A model generated the notes under the pieces. That model did not search any database, was not told the origin of the DNA, and saw only the letters and a list, made by a program, of their open reading frames with translations. Source: Leucobacter sp. G161 (GTDB lineage Bacteria; Actinomycetota; Actinomycetes; Actinomycetales; Microbacteriaceae). Taken from it: a stretch of 64,000 nt of DNA. A program made the translations under genes and the position numbers. The DNA is taken from assembly GCF_001482305.1 (NCBI RefSeq), contig NZ_LOHP01000052.1:1-64000 (forward strand). The letters are read 5' to 3'. Shown one piece after another: positions 32,563-41,403 of this stretch. Position 1 is the stretch's first letter; every line of letters begins with the position of its first letter.

Positions 32563-33522
32563 GTGATCTTCACGAGCCGCGCACTCACGAACACTCTCCA
32601 ACTCTCTGACCTCTTCGCCTTCGATCTCGCGAGCGTCTCACTGCTCGGATGGCTCGCCATCGCGAGCGCCCTCGCCTATCTCGCCGGGGCGATCTCGCTG
32701 TGGGTACGCGGCCGCAGCTGGACGGTTCCAGGAACGATCTCATTCGTGCTCGGCTGCGCCGCCTGGTTTATCGCGACGGGCCTCGGCCTGAACGCGCACG
32801 CGGACGAACTCATTACCGCCCTCATTTTTCAGCAGCTCACTCTGCTCGTTGCGGCCCCGCCCCTGTTGCTCATGGGCTCGCCTGGCACGTTGCTGCTGCG
32901 TACCGTGCCGCATCGCGGGCCGGGTCGCCTGATCCTTCGGGCAGCGATCGGGGCGCAACGCTCACGTGCCGCCCGAGTGTTGCTGCACCCCTCGGTCGCC
33001 ATTATTGTCGCCATCGCTGCGTTCCCCGGCCTGTACTTCACTGATGCGGTCAGCTCGGTGCTCGCCATACCCGGCGGGCACCAGATGCTGCTCGCCCTGC
33101 TGCTCGTGTTCGGCGTGATCGGGGGCGCGCCGCTCTGGGCGCTCGACCCGCTGCCGCGGAAGCCGTCGTTCTCGGTGCGACTGGTCGGGGCGTTTCTGGA
33201 GCTCCAAGTCCATGCGCTCTTCGGCCTCGTCCTGCTGCGGAGCGCCAGCGGCATGCTCAGCTGGTACGCACAGGAGCCGGAAGGCTGGGGGATCAGTCGT
33301 GCACTTGACCAGTCGCTGAGCGGGAGCCTGGTGTGGACCTACGGACAACTGCCCCTGCTCATCGTGCTCATCGTGACGCTCTCGAAATGGCGAAAGAGCG
33401 ACATGCGCTTCGCGCGGCATCGCCGGCCGGCGGAGGACGCAGCGCTCGACGAATACAACGCTTACCTGGCTGAGGTTGCTGCTCAGGACAGTCGCCAGCC
33501 CCATACGAAAGGATCGGTATGA
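32563..33522 (+). CDS. CtaG-like cytochrome c oxidase assembly membrane protein
   Basis: A 319-residue polytopic protein of the caa3-type CtaG family. Typical segments are IFQQLTLLVAAPPLLLMGSPGTLLLRTVP, VAIIVAIAAFPGLYFTDA and ELQVHALFGLVLLRS, followed by a charged C-terminal tail. The family helps assemble copper centres or handle copper at the membrane. I place the start at GTG 32563, 11 nt after AGAAAGG; TTG 32542 is an alternative. The stop overlaps the thioredoxin-fold gene (ATGA). Confidence 0.82.
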   Translation: MIFTSRALTNTLQLSDLFAFDLASVSLLGWLAIASALAYLAGAISLWVRGRSWTVPGTISFVLGCAAWFIATGLGLNAHADELITALIFQQLTLLVAAPPLLLMGSPGTLLLRTVPHRGPGRLILRAAIGAQRSRAARVLLHPSVAIIVAIAAFPGLYFTDAVSSVLAIPGGHQMLLALLLVFGVIGGAPLWALDPLPRKPSFSVRLVGAFLELQVHALFGLVLLRSASGMLSWYAQEPEGWGISRALDQSLSGSLVWTYGQLPLLIVLIVTLSKWRKSDMRFARHRRPAEDAALDEYNAYLAEVAAQDSRQPHTKGSV

Positions 33523-34229
33523 CCGACAATCTCCGAACACCGCCGCGCAAGCGCCTGAGCACCTCTGCGAAGGCTGCGCTCATTACCATTCCGACGGTGC
33601 TCCTTGCCGTGCTCATTGCGATCCTCGTGTTCGCTTCCGCGAAGAACAGTGAGAAGCCCGAAGGAGAGGGCCCCGGGGCAACCGCGCCGGCTGTCCCGCT
33701 CGTGGAAGAGAACTCGCACCGGCTGGATGACGCGGGCGAGGATGCTCCGACGCTCGTCGAGTTCCTCGACTTCGAATGCGAGGCGTGCGGCGAGGTGTAC
33801 CCCGTGATGGAGGAGGTTCGTGCGCAGTACGCGGGCGAGGTGAACTTCGTGGTCCGATACTTCCCGATTCCCGGGCACCTCAACTCGATGCATGCTGCGG
33901 TTGCGGTTGAGGCTGCCGCGCAGCAGGGCAAGTTCGAGGAGATGTATCAGCGGATGTACGAGACGCTCCCGGAGTGGGGTGAAGGGCGTGAGTCGGAGGC
34001 GCCCAGGTTCCGCAGCTATGCGGAGGATCTGGGGCTCGATCTTGCCGCCTTTGACCGTGCGGTGGCAGACCCCGCGACGCAGGAGCGGGTGGAGTTCGAT
34101 TTCGAAGCGGGCCAGGCGCTCGGTGTGCAGGGTACTCCGACGTTCTTCCTTGAGGGGGAGCAGTTCCAGCCACAGTACGTCGACGACATCACGGAGGCGC
34201 TTGACGCCGCCATCGCGGCGCGCAAGTAG
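33519..34229 (+). CDS. Membrane-anchored DsbA-like thiol oxidoreductase
   Basis: A 236-residue protein. One membrane helix at about residues 18-42 anchors an extracytoplasmic thioredoxin-fold domain of the DsbA/Thioredoxin_4 class with active site CEAC (Cys87, Cys90) and the cis-Pro loop VQGTPTFF. It probably forms or repairs disulfides, or delivers reductant for copper-site assembly given coupling to the CtaG-like gene. It closes the co-directional run that starts at 29420. Confidence 0.88.
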   Translation: MTDNLRTPPRKRLSTSAKAALITIPTVLLAVLIAILVFASAKNSEKPEGEGPGATAPAVPLVEENSHRLDDAGEDAPTLVEFLDFECEACGEVYPVMEEVRAQYAGEVNFVVRYFPIPGHLNSMHAAVAVEAAAQQGKFEEMYQRMYETLPEWGEGRESEAPRFRSYAEDLGLDLAAFDRAVADPATQERVEFDFEAGQALGVQGTPTFFLEGEQFQPQYVDDITEALDAAIAARK

Positions 34230-34301
34230 GCCGCCGCGGCGGGGCCCGCGGCTGTCACTCGGCTAGCGAGCCATTGTGTCCCGAAATGGTAGCATTATTC
34301 A

Positions 34302-34314
34302 AGACATAGTGTCT
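34302..34314. promoter_or_regulatory. Small inverted repeat before ribB-like gene
   Basis: AGACA-TAG-TGTCT (34302-34314) sits in an AT-rich stretch 28 nt before the ribB-like start. It is a candidate operator or part of a promoter. No FMN riboswitch is visible in the 113-nt gap. Confidence 0.3.
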
Positions 34315-34342
34315 CGTTAATGTGAAGCTGGGAGTGATAGTT

Positions 34343-34987
34343 GTGAATACGCAAGAGTTGACGCCAATGCCCGAGGTGCTAGACCACCTCCGAGCGGGGC
34401 GCGTGGTGCTCGTCGCTGATGATGCATCGCGCGAAAACGAAGTCGATGCGATCGTGTCGGCGGAGCTCGCGACCGCGTCATCCATTGGGTGGATGGTGCG
34501 CCACACCTCCGGCCTGCTGTGCGCGCCGCTCACCGCGGAGCGCGCGGACGCGCTCGAGCTTCCGCCGCTCGTTGCGGAGAATCAGGATCCGCGCGGGACT
34601 GCCTACACCGTGACTGTCGATGCGCGCGATGTCACGACGACGGGTATTTCTGCGACCGACCGTGCGCGCACGGTGAATGTGCTTGCCGATCCCGCCACCG
34701 GGCCGGCTGATCTCATCAGGCCCGGCCACATTCTGCCCCTCCGCGCGCACCCACGTGGCACGCTCGGTCGCGGTGGGCACACGGCGGCGACGGTCGATCT
34801 CTTGCGGCTGGCTGGCCTGCTGCCGGTCGGTGTGCTTGCGGAGCTTGTGGATGATGCCGGGGAAATGCGGCGGGCCAGCGACGTGCACGCGAACGCGTTG
34901 TTTGCGTGCATGGCGTTCACGACGGTCACCGAAGTGGCTGCGGCGGTCGCGGCAGCCACTTCGGGGGCCGGCGGCTACTCGCGGTAG
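34343..34987 (+). CDS. ribB: Stand-alone 3,4-dihydroxy-2-butanone-4-phosphate synthase-like protein
   Basis: A 214-residue RibB-fold protein that would make the four-carbon unit of riboflavin from ribulose 5-phosphate. DDASRENEVDAI, RHTSGLLCAPLT, LRAHPRGTLGRGGHTAATVDL and LAGLLPVGVLAELVDDAGEM match family motifs, but NEGD reads NEVD and GHTEA reads GHTAA. There is no fused GTP cyclohydrolase II domain and no other rib gene nearby, so this may be a divergent second copy. I chose GTG 34343, 8 nt after GGGAG; GTG 34322 is possible. It overlaps the convergent siderophore-interacting gene by 13 bp. Confidence 0.8.
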   Translation: MNTQELTPMPEVLDHLRAGRVVLVADDASRENEVDAIVSAELATASSIGWMVRHTSGLLCAPLTAERADALELPPLVAENQDPRGTAYTVTVDARDVTTTGISATDRARTVNVLADPATGPADLIRPGHILPLRAHPRGTLGRGGHTAATVDLLRLAGLLPVGVLAELVDDAGEMRRASDVHANALFACMAFTTVTEVAAAVAAATSGAGGYSR

Positions 34988-35709
34988 TCGCCGACCCCGC
35001 TGCGCCAGTATCCCTGTACGTGGAGTTCTGCGAGCGTGAGGGGGCGGAGCTTTCGCCTGAACCAGTGGGCGGAAGCCGCCTCTCCCGCGAACCACACGCC
35101 GGTGTCTGCCGTGAATTCAGTCTGTGTGGCTGCCGCCAGGAGCTGGGAGCCCGGAGCCTCGCCGCGGCGCCTGGTGAGCCAGGTCGTCGTCGCGCTTCCC
35201 GGGGCCTCCAGCTCTTGGCGGTCGCGCTCGTCTGCGACCTCGATGAATGCCGCAACGGGGCGGTGGGAGTGTTCACGCTCGAGGATGGCTGCGATGGCTG
35301 GAAGTGAGGTCTCGTCGCCAAACAGCACCATCCGTTTCGCAGACCTGCTCGGGGCGCCGCTCGGTCGGGGGCCGCCGATGCGGGCGCGTGTGCCGATGGC
35401 GCACTCCGATGCCCAGCGTGGCATCGTGCCGAGGCCGTGGAGGAATATGTCGATGGATATCTCGTCGCGCACGGGGTCGAAGCCGCGCACGGTGTAGGCG
35501 CGGCCGTGCTCTCCGAAGCCATCGGGCTCGTCGACGAAGAGTTTGACCCAGGCTCCGGGGCTGTCGTGGACAGCGGCGATGAGGTCGGTGCCCCCGAGGG
35601 TGAGTCTGAGCATGTGCTCACTGATGGTGGTGCGTGAGGTGACGACGACATCGCGCGAGACCGCGGGGCGGCGGTCGCCGCGGGGTGGGCGAGTGGCTGG
35701 TGTAATCAT
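34975..35709 (-). CDS. Siderophore-interacting protein (ferric-siderophore reductase)
   Basis: A 244-residue single-domain siderophore-interacting flavoprotein. RAYTVRGFDPVRDEISIDIFLHG contains the FAD-binding RxYT motif, MVLFGDETSLPAIAAIL is the NAD(P)-binding segment, and VWFAGEAASAHWFRRKL and VQGYWRSGVGDY end the protein. It reduces Fe3+-siderophore in the cytosol to release Fe2+. The start at 35709 follows AGAAGGA. It is the stand-alone counterpart of the fused protein at 11811 and neighbours a second siderophore importer. A TetR gene is divergent. Confidence 0.92.
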   Translation of the reverse strand: MITPATRPPRGDRRPAVSRDVVVTSRTTISEHMLRLTLGGTDLIAAVHDSPGAWVKLFVDEPDGFGEHGRAYTVRGFDPVRDEISIDIFLHGLGTMPRWASECAIGTRARIGGPRPSGAPSRSAKRMVLFGDETSLPAIAAILEREHSHRPVAAFIEVADERDRQELEAPGSATTTWLTRRRGEAPGSQLLAAATQTEFTADTGVWFAGEAASAHWFRRKLRPLTLAELHVQGYWRSGVGDYRE

Positions 35710-35756
35710 GAAGTCCTTCTTTATCGAGACAGGGTGCACCGTAATGGTATCCGTGT

Positions 35757-35783
35757 AGTTTCGGGGCAGCAAGTCTCGAAACT
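35757..35783. promoter_or_regulatory. Inverted repeat between siderophore-interacting protein and TetR genes
   Basis: AGTTTCG (35757-35763) and CGAAACT (35777-35783) form a perfect 7-bp inverted repeat with a 13-nt spacer in the 88-bp divergent gap. It is a plausible TetR operator controlling both genes. Confidence 0.5.
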
Positions 35784-35785
35784 GC

Positions 35786-35791
35786 TAGGGT
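35786..35791 (+). promoter_or_regulatory. -10-like hexamer, leaderless TetR start
   Basis: TAGGGT is followed by exactly 6 nt and the ATG at 35798. No ribosome-binding site is present. Confidence 0.4.
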
Positions 35792-35797
35792 GAGTGC

Positions 35798-36376
35798 ATG
35801 GACGAGCGCACGAAGCCACTGGGTCGACCGCGGAGCGAGGATGCCCGCCTCGCCGTGCTGCGGGCGGTGGATGACATGCTCGTCGACGAGGGCTACGCGG
35901 CCATGACAATGAAGGGGATCGCCGAGCGCGCCAAGGTGGGGCGGCAAACCGTGTACCGCTGGTGGTCCTCGAAGGCGGAGATCCTGCTCGAAGCGAGTGC
36001 GACCGACGCGGTGCGCGAGCTCACCGTCGCGTCGGCGGGGAGCGCCGAAGACGACGTCGTTGCGTTCCTGACGGCACTCTCTGGGTTTCTCACCACCTCC
36101 GACGCGGGCCTTGCCTATCGGGCACTCCTCGGCGAGGCGCAGCACGACCGCAAGGTCGCCGAGCTGCTGCGAGGCACTGATGTGCTCGGCGACGCCGCGC
36201 GCGCAGTGGTCGGGGGCGAGCACGTGCATGAGGCCCTCGGGGCACCTCCGGTGACCGAGTTCGCTGCGCTCGCCGCAGAGCTGGTTGGGCCGACGCTGTT
36301 CCGCACCCTGGCGGCTGGCTGGAGCGGGGACCCCGCTGAGATTCGCGAGATGGCCCGGAGGTTCCTCGCGCGCTAA
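35798..36376 (+). CDS. TetR-family regulator
   Basis: A 192-residue TetR repressor. The DNA-binding domain (residues about 10-58) contains AMTMKGIAERAKVGRQTVYRWWSSKAEIL; the C-terminal half matches the TetR_C_16-like group (FLTTSDAGLAYRALLGEAQHD). It is divergent from the siderophore-interacting protein gene and lies over an inverted repeat, so it probably represses that gene and itself. The start appears leaderless. Confidence 0.88.
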   Translation: MDERTKPLGRPRSEDARLAVLRAVDDMLVDEGYAAMTMKGIAERAKVGRQTVYRWWSSKAEILLEASATDAVRELTVASAGSAEDDVVAFLTALSGFLTTSDAGLAYRALLGEAQHDRKVAELLRGTDVLGDAARAVVGGEHVHEALGAPPVTEFAALAAELVGPTLFRTLAAGWSGDPAEIREMARRFLAR

Positions 36377-36424
36377 CCCTCCGTACAGCCAGCGGCACCC
36401 GGGCCCTGCTACGCTAATCATCTG

Positions 36425-37267
36425 ATGAATTGGATGGGGCCGGTGGACTGGGGAGCGAGCGCGCTGCGCGACTCCTCGATGACGGCTCCCTTCCTTATGT
36501 CGACGGGCGTGATCACCGGCGAGGACTACGGGGAGCGACCCGTGGCCCCGCCCCACAGTCACCCTGACCCGATGCTCGCCTGGTGCTACCGCGGCACCGT
36601 GTGGGTGTATCTCGAAGACTCGATGTGGCGGCTGGCGCCGGGGCAAGGGATTTGGATCCCCGCGCACACGCCGCACACCGCGAGGCACGAGCGAGACTCC
36701 GTGGGGTGCTACACCTATATTCCAGACTCCGGGCTCCACGAACCGGTGACCGCCGTGAACCGGGTGCTCGTGCACCGCGCGGTGCAGGAGATGATGTTGC
36801 ACCTGGGGAGTGACGACATGGACCCTGAACTGCGCGTGCGCATTCAGGGTGTCATTATCGAGATGCTCCAGCAGCCCTCGGCTGACCCGCTCGGGGACGC
36901 CGGTGAGATTCCTGTTCCCGGCGATGAGCGCGTGCGCCCGTTGGTTGAGACCGTGCTCGCGCACCCCGGCGACGTGCGCACCGCGCGTGAGCTCTTCGCG
37001 CAGCATGGGCTGCACGAGCGCACCGTGCTGCGCGTGTTCAGTAGTGACATCGGTATGAGCTTTGGTCAGTGGCGCACCGGTGTGCGGATGACCGCGGCGG
37101 CGCGCCTCATTGTTGGCGGCACCCCGGTTGGCGCCGCGGGAAATAAGTGCGGTTACGACTCGACGAGCGCCTTCTCCGCCGCGTTCAAGGGTCGGTTCGG
37201 AATGACGCCCAGGCAGTACGCGGCGCGGGCGCAGTCTGACGACGCACACCGCTCGTATTGGCGGTAA
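36425..37267 (+). CDS. AraC-family regulator with cupin domain
   Basis: A 280-residue regulator. The N-terminal cupin (PPHSHPDPMLAWCYRGTVWVYLEDSMWRLAPGQGIWIPAHTPHTARH) may bind a metal or siderophore. The C-terminal AraC helix-turn-helix has TARELFAQHGLHERTVLRVF and a second helix CGYDSTSAFSAAFKGRFGMTPRQY. It sits directly upstream of an iron-boxed siderophore uptake operon on the same strand, mirroring the AraC gene beside the first iron operon. The ATG has no ribosome-binding site; TACGCT lies 9 nt ahead. Confidence 0.88.
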   Translation: MNWMGPVDWGASALRDSSMTAPFLMSTGVITGEDYGERPVAPPHSHPDPMLAWCYRGTVWVYLEDSMWRLAPGQGIWIPAHTPHTARHERDSVGCYTYIPDSGLHEPVTAVNRVLVHRAVQEMMLHLGSDDMDPELRVRIQGVIIEMLQQPSADPLGDAGEIPVPGDERVRPLVETVLAHPGDVRTARELFAQHGLHERTVLRVFSSDIGMSFGQWRTGVRMTAAARLIVGGTPVGAAGNKCGYDSTSAFSAAFKGRFGMTPRQYAARAQSDDAHRSYWR

Positions 37268-37348
37268 ATCCGATGTTTGGCGGTTTTGCGGTAAAAGTCG
37301 TCTGCTCCGCAACACACCGCGGGTTGCCTGGCTCCTAGCATCGATGTG

Positions 37349-37367
37349 TTAGGTAAGGCTTGCCTAA
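37349..37367 (+). promoter_or_regulatory. DtxR/IdeR-type iron box
   Basis: TTAGGTAAGGCTTGCCTAA matches 16 of 19 positions of the DtxR consensus. It is 49 nt before the binding-protein gene and would make the 37417-41397 operon iron-repressed. Confidence 0.88.
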
Positions 37368-37416
37368 CTTTCGCCGCAGTTCGCGGCCCAGACCACCGCT
37401 TCCCGCAAGGAGAACA

Positions 37417-38475
37417 ATGTTGCACGCTTCCGCGCGTTCAAAAACCCGGCGCCTCTCAGGGGTCGCCGCGCTCGTCGCCGCCGCCGCAATCGCCCTCACC
37501 GGCTGCTCGGCCCCCGCAGACACTGCACCCGAGAAGGGTGCCGAAACCGGTGTGACGATCGAGCATGCGCACGGCTCCACGAACATCCCAGAGAAGCCGA
37601 AGCGAATCGTCGCCCTCGGCTGGATGACCCCCGACATCGTCGCCGCCCTCGGCGAGAACCCGGTCGGCGTCGAGGAGGTCTGGGGAGCCGACGAGAGCGG
37701 CTACCAGCCCTGGTTCAAGGACTTCGTTATGGAAGAGTACGGCGAGACCCCCGAGATCATCCCGTACGCAAAGGAAGGCCCGAACTACGAGGGCATCAAG
37801 GAGCTGGGGCCCGACCTCATCCTCAGCCTGTACTCGGGAATCACCGACGTCGAGTACGAGCGGTTGAGCGAGATCGCCCCGACCGTGCCCTACATCAAGG
37901 GCCCGTGGGATCCGAGCACCTGGGAAGAAATGACCCGCACCGTTGGCAAGGCGATGTGGGAAGACGAGAAGGCAGAGGAGCTCGTCGCCGAGACCGATGA
38001 GCTCGTCACCTCGCTCGCTGCGAAGCACCCCGAGTTCGAAGACAAGACCTTCGTGTGGGGCCTCACCCTCACCGAGGGCGGCACGGACCTCGGCGTGTAC
38101 CTTGAGTACGATCCCCGCGTGCGCATCACCGAGTCGCTCGGATTCAAGTCCACGAGCGCGATGGAGAGCTTCCTCGCGACCGCAGAGGGCGACAACTGGT
38201 ACACGGGCGTGAGTCTTGAGAACCTCTACGACGTCGAGGCCGACCTGTTCGCGGCCTGGGGCGGTAGCAAGGCCGAGGGCACCGCCACCGTCGAGAACAA
38301 GATCATCTCCCGCTGGAACCCGATCGAGAAGAACGCGTACGTCATCTACAGCGACCAGGCGGAGGCGTCGGCAATCAGCGCCCCGACCGTGCTCTCACTG
38401 CAGTACATCCTCCCGAAGTACGTCGACGATCTCGCAGCAGCGCTGCAGGGCAAGCCGACCAACACCGGCGAATGA
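37417..38475 (+). CDS. Iron-siderophore substrate-binding lipoprotein
   Basis: A 352-residue binding protein. The signal peptide has lipobox LTGC (IALTGCSAP). The mature domain follows the FepB/FecB pattern: KPKRIVALGWMTPDIVAALGENPVGV, ELGPDLILSLYSGITDVEYERLSEIAPTV. The start at 37417 has AAGGAG. It is the first gene of an iron-boxed operon with two permeases and an ATPase. Confidence 0.93.
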   Translation: MLHASARSKTRRLSGVAALVAAAAIALTGCSAPADTAPEKGAETGVTIEHAHGSTNIPEKPKRIVALGWMTPDIVAALGENPVGVEEVWGADESGYQPWFKDFVMEEYGETPEIIPYAKEGPNYEGIKELGPDLILSLYSGITDVEYERLSEIAPTVPYIKGPWDPSTWEEMTRTVGKAMWEDEKAEELVAETDELVTSLAAKHPEFEDKTFVWGLTLTEGGTDLGVYLEYDPRVRITESLGFKSTSAMESFLATAEGDNWYTGVSLENLYDVEADLFAAWGGSKAEGTATVENKIISRWNPIEKNAYVIYSDQAEASAISAPTVLSLQYILPKYVDDLAAALQGKPTNTGE

Positions 38476-39545
38476 CCCAGCACCTCTCTGAGCGGGGCCG
38501 CGCGGCGGCCCCGCTCTCGGCGGTTCGCCGTCCTGTCATCCGCCGCCGCGCCTGGGTACTCACACTCGGGCTTATTGTCGCGCTCGGTGTGCTCGTGCTC
38601 ACGGCGATCGCCTCGCTCGCGGTCGGCAGCCGGGCGATCGACCCGGGCACGGTGCTCACCGCACTCACTGCCTACGACGACGAGAACCCCCTGCACCTCA
38701 TGGTGCGTGAGCTGCGTGTGCCCCGCACGGTCTACGCGATCCTCATCGGCTCCGCGCTCGCGGTCTGCGGCGGGCTCATCCAAGCATTCACCCGAAACCC
38801 GCTCGCCGACCCGGGCATCCTCGGCGTGAACGCCGGCGCCTCATTCGCGGTCACCTTTGCCGTCGGCGTGCTCGGGTTCACCGCTCCCGGATCCTACGTG
38901 CCCTTCGCCCTCGGCGGCGCGTTCGTGCTCACCGTGCTCGTGTACCTACTCGGCTCCGTCGGGCCAACGGGGGCGACACCCATGAAGCTCACGCTCGCGG
39001 GCGTCGCGCTCGGCGCAGCGTTTACCGGCTTCACGACCGCAATCGTGTTGCAGAACAACTCCACCCTGCAGATCATGCGCTTCTGGGGCGTCGGCTCCGT
39101 CGCTGGTCGCGAACTCGATCAGCTCGCCTGGGCCGCCCCGCTCATCATCGCCGGGCTCGTGCTCGGCCTGCTCAGCGCCCGCTCACTCAACGCGCTCGCC
39201 CTCGGCGACGATCTTGCTCAGGCCCTCGGCGCCAGAATCCGCGTCACCCGGGTGGTCGTCATCGTCGCCGTCACCCTGCTCGCGGGCACCGCCGTCGCGG
39301 CGGCAGGCCCCATCGGCTTTGTCGGCATCATGATCCCGCACGCCGTGCGCTGGTTCACCGGTCCCGACCAGCGCTGGGTGCTCAGCTACTCGCTCGTCGT
39401 TGGCGCAATCTTCCTGCTCCTCGCAGACATCCTCGGCCGAGTTGTGCTCCCCAACGGGGAACTCCGGGTCGGCATCGTCACGGGACTGCTCGGCGCCCCC
39501 GTGCTCATCGCGCTCGTGCGCCGCAGGCAGGTGAGTGGACTATGA
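38472..39545 (+). CDS. FecCD-family iron-siderophore permease
   Basis: A 357-residue permease with the hallmarks TRNPLADPGILGVNAGASFAVT and ALGDDLAQALGARIRVTR and about ten hydrophobic segments. It forms one half of the membrane channel. Its start overlaps the binding-protein stop (ATGA) and its own stop overlaps the next permease. Confidence 0.94.
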   Translation: MTQHLSERGRAAAPLSAVRRPVIRRRAWVLTLGLIVALGVLVLTAIASLAVGSRAIDPGTVLTALTAYDDENPLHLMVRELRVPRTVYAILIGSALAVCGGLIQAFTRNPLADPGILGVNAGASFAVTFAVGVLGFTAPGSYVPFALGGAFVLTVLVYLLGSVGPTGATPMKLTLAGVALGAAFTGFTTAIVLQNNSTLQIMRFWGVGSVAGRELDQLAWAAPLIIAGLVLGLLSARSLNALALGDDLAQALGARIRVTRVVVIVAVTLLAGTAVAAAGPIGFVGIMIPHAVRWFTGPDQRWVLSYSLVVGAIFLLLADILGRVVLPNGELRVGIVTGLLGAPVLIALVRRRQVSGL

Positions 39546-40600
39546 CCAACCCCCAGCAGACCGTCGACTTCGGTCGGCGCGAGTATCGCGTCGAGAACCG
39601 CTCCGTCGCCTGGGCAATCCCCGTACGCTCCGTGATCGTGAGCATCGCCCTCGTCGTCGTCATCATTGTCGCGGGCGTCGCCTCGATGACGATTGGAGCA
39701 TACGATGTGAGCTTCGGTGACGTGCTGCGCGCCCTCGTTGACCCCAACGTCGACCCCGACACCCGGCAGGTCGTGTTCGAGTGGCGCTTCCCGCGAGTGC
39801 TCTTCGCGGTGCTATGCGGGGCGGCGCTCGCGCTCTCCGGCGGCATCTTCCAGTCGCTGACGCGCAACCCGCTCGGTTCGCCCGACATCATCGGCTTTGG
39901 CGTCGGGGCGCAGTTCGGCGTGACCCTGATGATGGTTGGCCTCGGGCTGAACACCTACATGTACAAGGCCGCGGGCGCGCTCGTCGGCGGGCTCATCACG
40001 GCACTCCTCGTGTACGCGCTCGCCATGAAGCGCACCGTGTCATCGTTCCGACTCATCATCGTCGGCATCGGGGTCTCCGCCGGCCTCGGATCGCTCACCT
40101 CCTGGATCCTCATCTCGGTGAGCGTTGAGAAGGCGATGATGGCTGCGACCTGGGGTGCTGGCTCGATTGCCTCCCTCGGCTTCGATCAGCTGCTGCCAGC
40201 CACGGCCGTGTTCGTGCTCGTGGCGGTCGCGGCGCTGCCGTTGAACCGCACGCTGCCCGTGCTCGAAATGGGTGACGACGCTGCGACAGCGCTCGGCGTC
40301 CACCCCGGCCGCACCCGCTTCGCCGCAATGGTGCTCGGTGTCGCGCTCGTCGCACTCGTGACCGCGGCAGCTGGCCCCATCTCGTTCATCGCGCTCGCCG
40401 CCCCGCAGATCTCCCAGCGGCTCACCCGCACGAACACCCCGATGGGGACGGTGCCACTCATGCTCACCGGCGCTGCGCTCGTCGTCGTTTCTGACACCGT
40501 CGCACAGCTCCTCCGGGTGCCTGTCGGCGTGATCACTGTCTCGGTCGGTGGCCTCTACCTCGCCTGGCTGCTCGCAGCCCAGTACGCGCGCCGCGCGTGA
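39542..40600 (+). CDS. FecCD-family iron-siderophore permease, second subunit
   Basis: A 352-residue FecCD permease. TRNPLGSPDIIGFGVGAQFGVT and EMGDDAATALGVHPGRTR are the family segments. The start at 39542 lies in an ATGA overlap. It pairs with the previous gene to make the heterodimeric channel and is followed after 11 nt by the ATPase. Confidence 0.94.
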   Translation: MTNPQQTVDFGRREYRVENRSVAWAIPVRSVIVSIALVVVIIVAGVASMTIGAYDVSFGDVLRALVDPNVDPDTRQVVFEWRFPRVLFAVLCGAALALSGGIFQSLTRNPLGSPDIIGFGVGAQFGVTLMMVGLGLNTYMYKAAGALVGGLITALLVYALAMKRTVSSFRLIIVGIGVSAGLGSLTSWILISVSVEKAMMAATWGAGSIASLGFDQLLPATAVFVLVAVAALPLNRTLPVLEMGDDAATALGVHPGRTRFAAMVLGVALVALVTAAAGPISFIALAAPQISQRLTRTNTPMGTVPLMLTGAALVVVSDTVAQLLRVPVGVITVSVGGLYLAWLLAAQYARRA

Positions 40601-40611
40601 AAGGACGTCCT

Positions 40612-41397
40612 ATGCCCACCTCGCTCATCGCGCGCGATGTCGCCCTTGGCTACGGTGACGACCCCGTCATCTCAGACCTCACGCTCGAGGTGCCAGACGG
40701 CTCGTTTACGATCATCATTGGCCCCAACGCGTGCGGTAAGTCGACGCTGCTGCGCGGACTCGCCAGGCTGCTCAAGCCCTCCGCGGGCAGCGTGCTGCTT
40801 GATGGCACCGCGATCCACTCGCAGAAGTCGAAGGAGGTCGCAAAAAGGCTCGGGCTGCTGCCGCAGTCTTCGCTCGCGCCCGACGGTATCACCGTCGCCG
40901 ATCTCGTGTCCCGCGGCCGCTTCCCGCATCAGAACGCGATGCGCACCTGGAGCCAGGCTGACGAGGCCGCCGTCGCGCAGGCGATGGACGCGACGAACGT
41001 CACCGAGCTGTCGCGGCGACTCGTCGACGAGCTCTCGGGCGGGCAGCGACAGCGAGTGTGGGTGGCGATGGCGCTCGCGCAGCAGACCGGGCACTTGCTG
41101 CTCGACGAACCGACGACGTTCCTCGATATCGCGCACCAGATCGACCTCATGGAGCTGTTCGCAGAACTGCACCGCGATGGCGCGACGCTTGTCGCGGTGT
41201 TGCACGACCTCAACCACGCCGCGAGGTATGCGTCGCATCTGGTTGCGATGCGGGACGGCCAGATCGTCGCGCAGGGGAACCCGCGTGAAATCATCACCGA
41301 GCAGCTCGTCGAGGCCGTGTACGACCTGCCGTGCAAGGTGATCGAGGATCCCGTCTCGGGGGCGCCGCTCGTGCTGCCGCTTGGTGGGCGCCGGTAA
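40612..41397 (+). CDS. Iron-siderophore ABC transporter ATPase
   Basis: A 261-residue FecE-like ATPase. Walker A reads GPNACGKST (Ala-Cys in the loop, Lys-Ser-Thr intact). Other motifs are GLLPQSSLAPDGITVADLV, signature LSGGQRQRVWVAMALAQQ, Walker B LLLDEPTTFLDIAHQ and the H-loop His in VLHDLNHAA. I start at 40612 because GAAAGGA precedes it; a 5-codon longer form is possible. A strong hairpin ends the operon. Confidence 0.94.
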   Translation: MPTSLIARDVALGYGDDPVISDLTLEVPDGSFTIIIGPNACGKSTLLRGLARLLKPSAGSVLLDGTAIHSQKSKEVAKRLGLLPQSSLAPDGITVADLVSRGRFPHQNAMRTWSQADEAAVAQAMDATNVTELSRRLVDELSGGQRQRVWVAMALAQQTGHLLLDEPTTFLDIAHQIDLMELFAELHRDGATLVAVLHDLNHAARYASHLVAMRDGQIVAQGNPREIITEQLVEAVYDLPCKVIEDPVSGAPLVLPLGGRR

Positions 41398-41403
41398 CCC
41401 GTA

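Noticed and set aside
34230-34342. Possible FMN riboswitch before the ribB-like gene
   Set aside because: The gap is only 113 nt and none of the conserved RFN-element helices or the AGGGGC-type core is present.
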